From NCBI RefSeq assembly GCF_030816115.1, contig NZ_JAUSXQ010000001.1, positions 2,108,001-2,172,000 on the forward strand: 64,000 nt of DNA, read 5' to 3'. Shown here in pieces: positions 63,461-64,000 of this stretch (its first letter is position 1; each line of letters begins with the position of its first letter). The position numbers and the translations under genes were made by a program. The notes below the pieces were generated by a model, which saw nothing but the letters and a program-made list of their open reading frames with translations, made no database searches and was not told the origin of the DNA. The DNA is from Chryseobacterium sp. W4I1 (lineage in GTDB: Bacteria; Bacteroidota; Bacteroidia; Flavobacteriales; Weeksellaceae).

Positions 63461-63922
63461 TTATTTTATGGCTCCGGGTTTCCCAAGAATTCTTCTGAGA
63501 TAGCCTAGCTGTCCGCCGTGATATAGCTCGTGCAGACAAAAGATTGCAATATCATTAATTGTTTTCGGATCAAAACTTTCAACCGTGATCAGTTTTGCTT
63601 CCAGTTTATCCTGAGACTGTTGCAGATAGGATTTTAATTCTTCAAAATCAACCAGCTCATCTTTTCTTTCAAGTGGAAGCTCTCCTCTGTTATAGCATGA
63701 AAATTTTTCGTTATCCCAGACAGATTCTTCACCGAGAATATTCAGGAATGCATTTCTTATATAAATCAGATGTCCTAAGATCCAGTTCATACAGTTTGCA
63801 TCACCATTTGGGAAAATCATAGATTCTTCATGGGTAATACCTTCGATATTCATTGAAATAATTTTATAGCTGCTGAATACCTGAACTTTTACGATTTCTA
63901 TATCGTTTGACTTTGTTTCCAT
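63461..63922 (-). CDS. DinB-family protein
   Basis: 153 aa: CMNWILGHLIYIRNAFLNILG is the first conserved helix pair (His in ILGHL), FCLHELYHGGQLGYLRRILGKPGA the last with HxxxH, giving the three His ligands of DinB metal sites. Normal length. Paralogue of 62745-63269. Function in thiol or metal-dependent chemistry is inferred from the fold. Confidence 0.84.
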   Translation of the reverse strand: METKSNDIEIVKVQVFSSYKIISMNIEGITHEESMIFPNGDANCMNWILGHLIYIRNAFLNILGEESVWDNEKFSCYNRGELPLERKDELVDFEELKSYLQQSQDKLEAKLITVESFDPKTINDIAIFCLHELYHGGQLGYLRRILGKPGAIK

Positions 63923-64000
63923 AGCTTGGGATGTTTATTGTTTTAATCTTTAGCTTTGCTATTTTCACAGATAGCATTACAGGTTATTTTTACCGAAGAT

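Overview
The window is a piece of a flavobacterial chromosome, most likely Chryseobacterium or a close Weeksellaceae relative. The evidence is the AT-rich DNA, Bacteroidetes-type promoter boxes (TAnnTTTG) with no Shine-Dalgarno sequences, many lipoproteins and TonB-type outer-membrane proteins, a VgrG with DUF4280-type effectors as in Bacteroidetes type VI secretion (T6SS), and the protein families throughout. I could not identify a species.

Region by region. (1) 1-11085, all on the minus strand: a capsule / exopolysaccharide locus with a polysaccharide pyruvyl transferase (cut by the window edge), Wzx-like flippase, WecB epimerase, TviB-like nucleotide-sugar dehydrogenase, TviC/WbpP-like 4-epimerase, Wzc tyrosine autokinase, Wza export lipoprotein and, behind a 231-bp gap, a WbpM/CapD-type 4,6-dehydratase. 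Sugar synthesis, flipping and export genes sit together, so this looks like a Wzx/Wzy-type pathway continuing left of the window. (2) 11661-22363, minus strand: a T6SS effector island. VgrG is followed by three peptidoglycan-hydrolase-like effectors: a DUF4280 spike protein with a lysozyme-like C-terminus, a GH19-like protein, and an M15-like peptidase. Each overlaps the start of a lipoprotein gene that is a likely immunity protein. The island also holds an orphan cytosolic protein and a small secreted protein cut by an in-frame stop. No T6SS sheath, baseplate or membrane genes are in the window. (3) 22641-37376: envelope and transport genes (Omp85-like barrel, DoxX-like protein, tRNA-Arg, alpha/beta hydrolase, outer-membrane barrel plus TPR protein, CocE/S15-type hydrolase, amino-acid permease, Mpo1-like protein, DUF4377 lipoprotein). 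(4) 37444-48002: dGTPase, Fpg/Nei glycosylase, methyltransferase, a LytS/LytTR two-component pair with likely binding sites, SMR transporter, an AAA ATPase overlapping a frameshifted yggS, and an HxlR regulator divergent from an SDR gene with a symmetric operator. (5) 48071-55966: glycine dehydrogenase gcvP, a small Cys-rich ORF, a DnaJ-domain membrane protein, an ECF sigma factor with two small downstream genes, and an S9 peptidase. (6) 56107-63922, all minus: a run of small soluble proteins (DoxX, three SRPBCC, SDR, three VOC/PhnB-like, HhH, alpha/beta hydrolase, two DinB-like), with signs of recent tandem duplication.

The most interesting material is the T6SS island, the operator-like repeats upstream of two regulators, two broken genes with precisely located lesions (17562 and about 45495), two GC-rich perfect hairpins, and two ORFs of 27 and 50 codons. 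No CRISPR array, insertion sequence, rRNA or prophage was seen.
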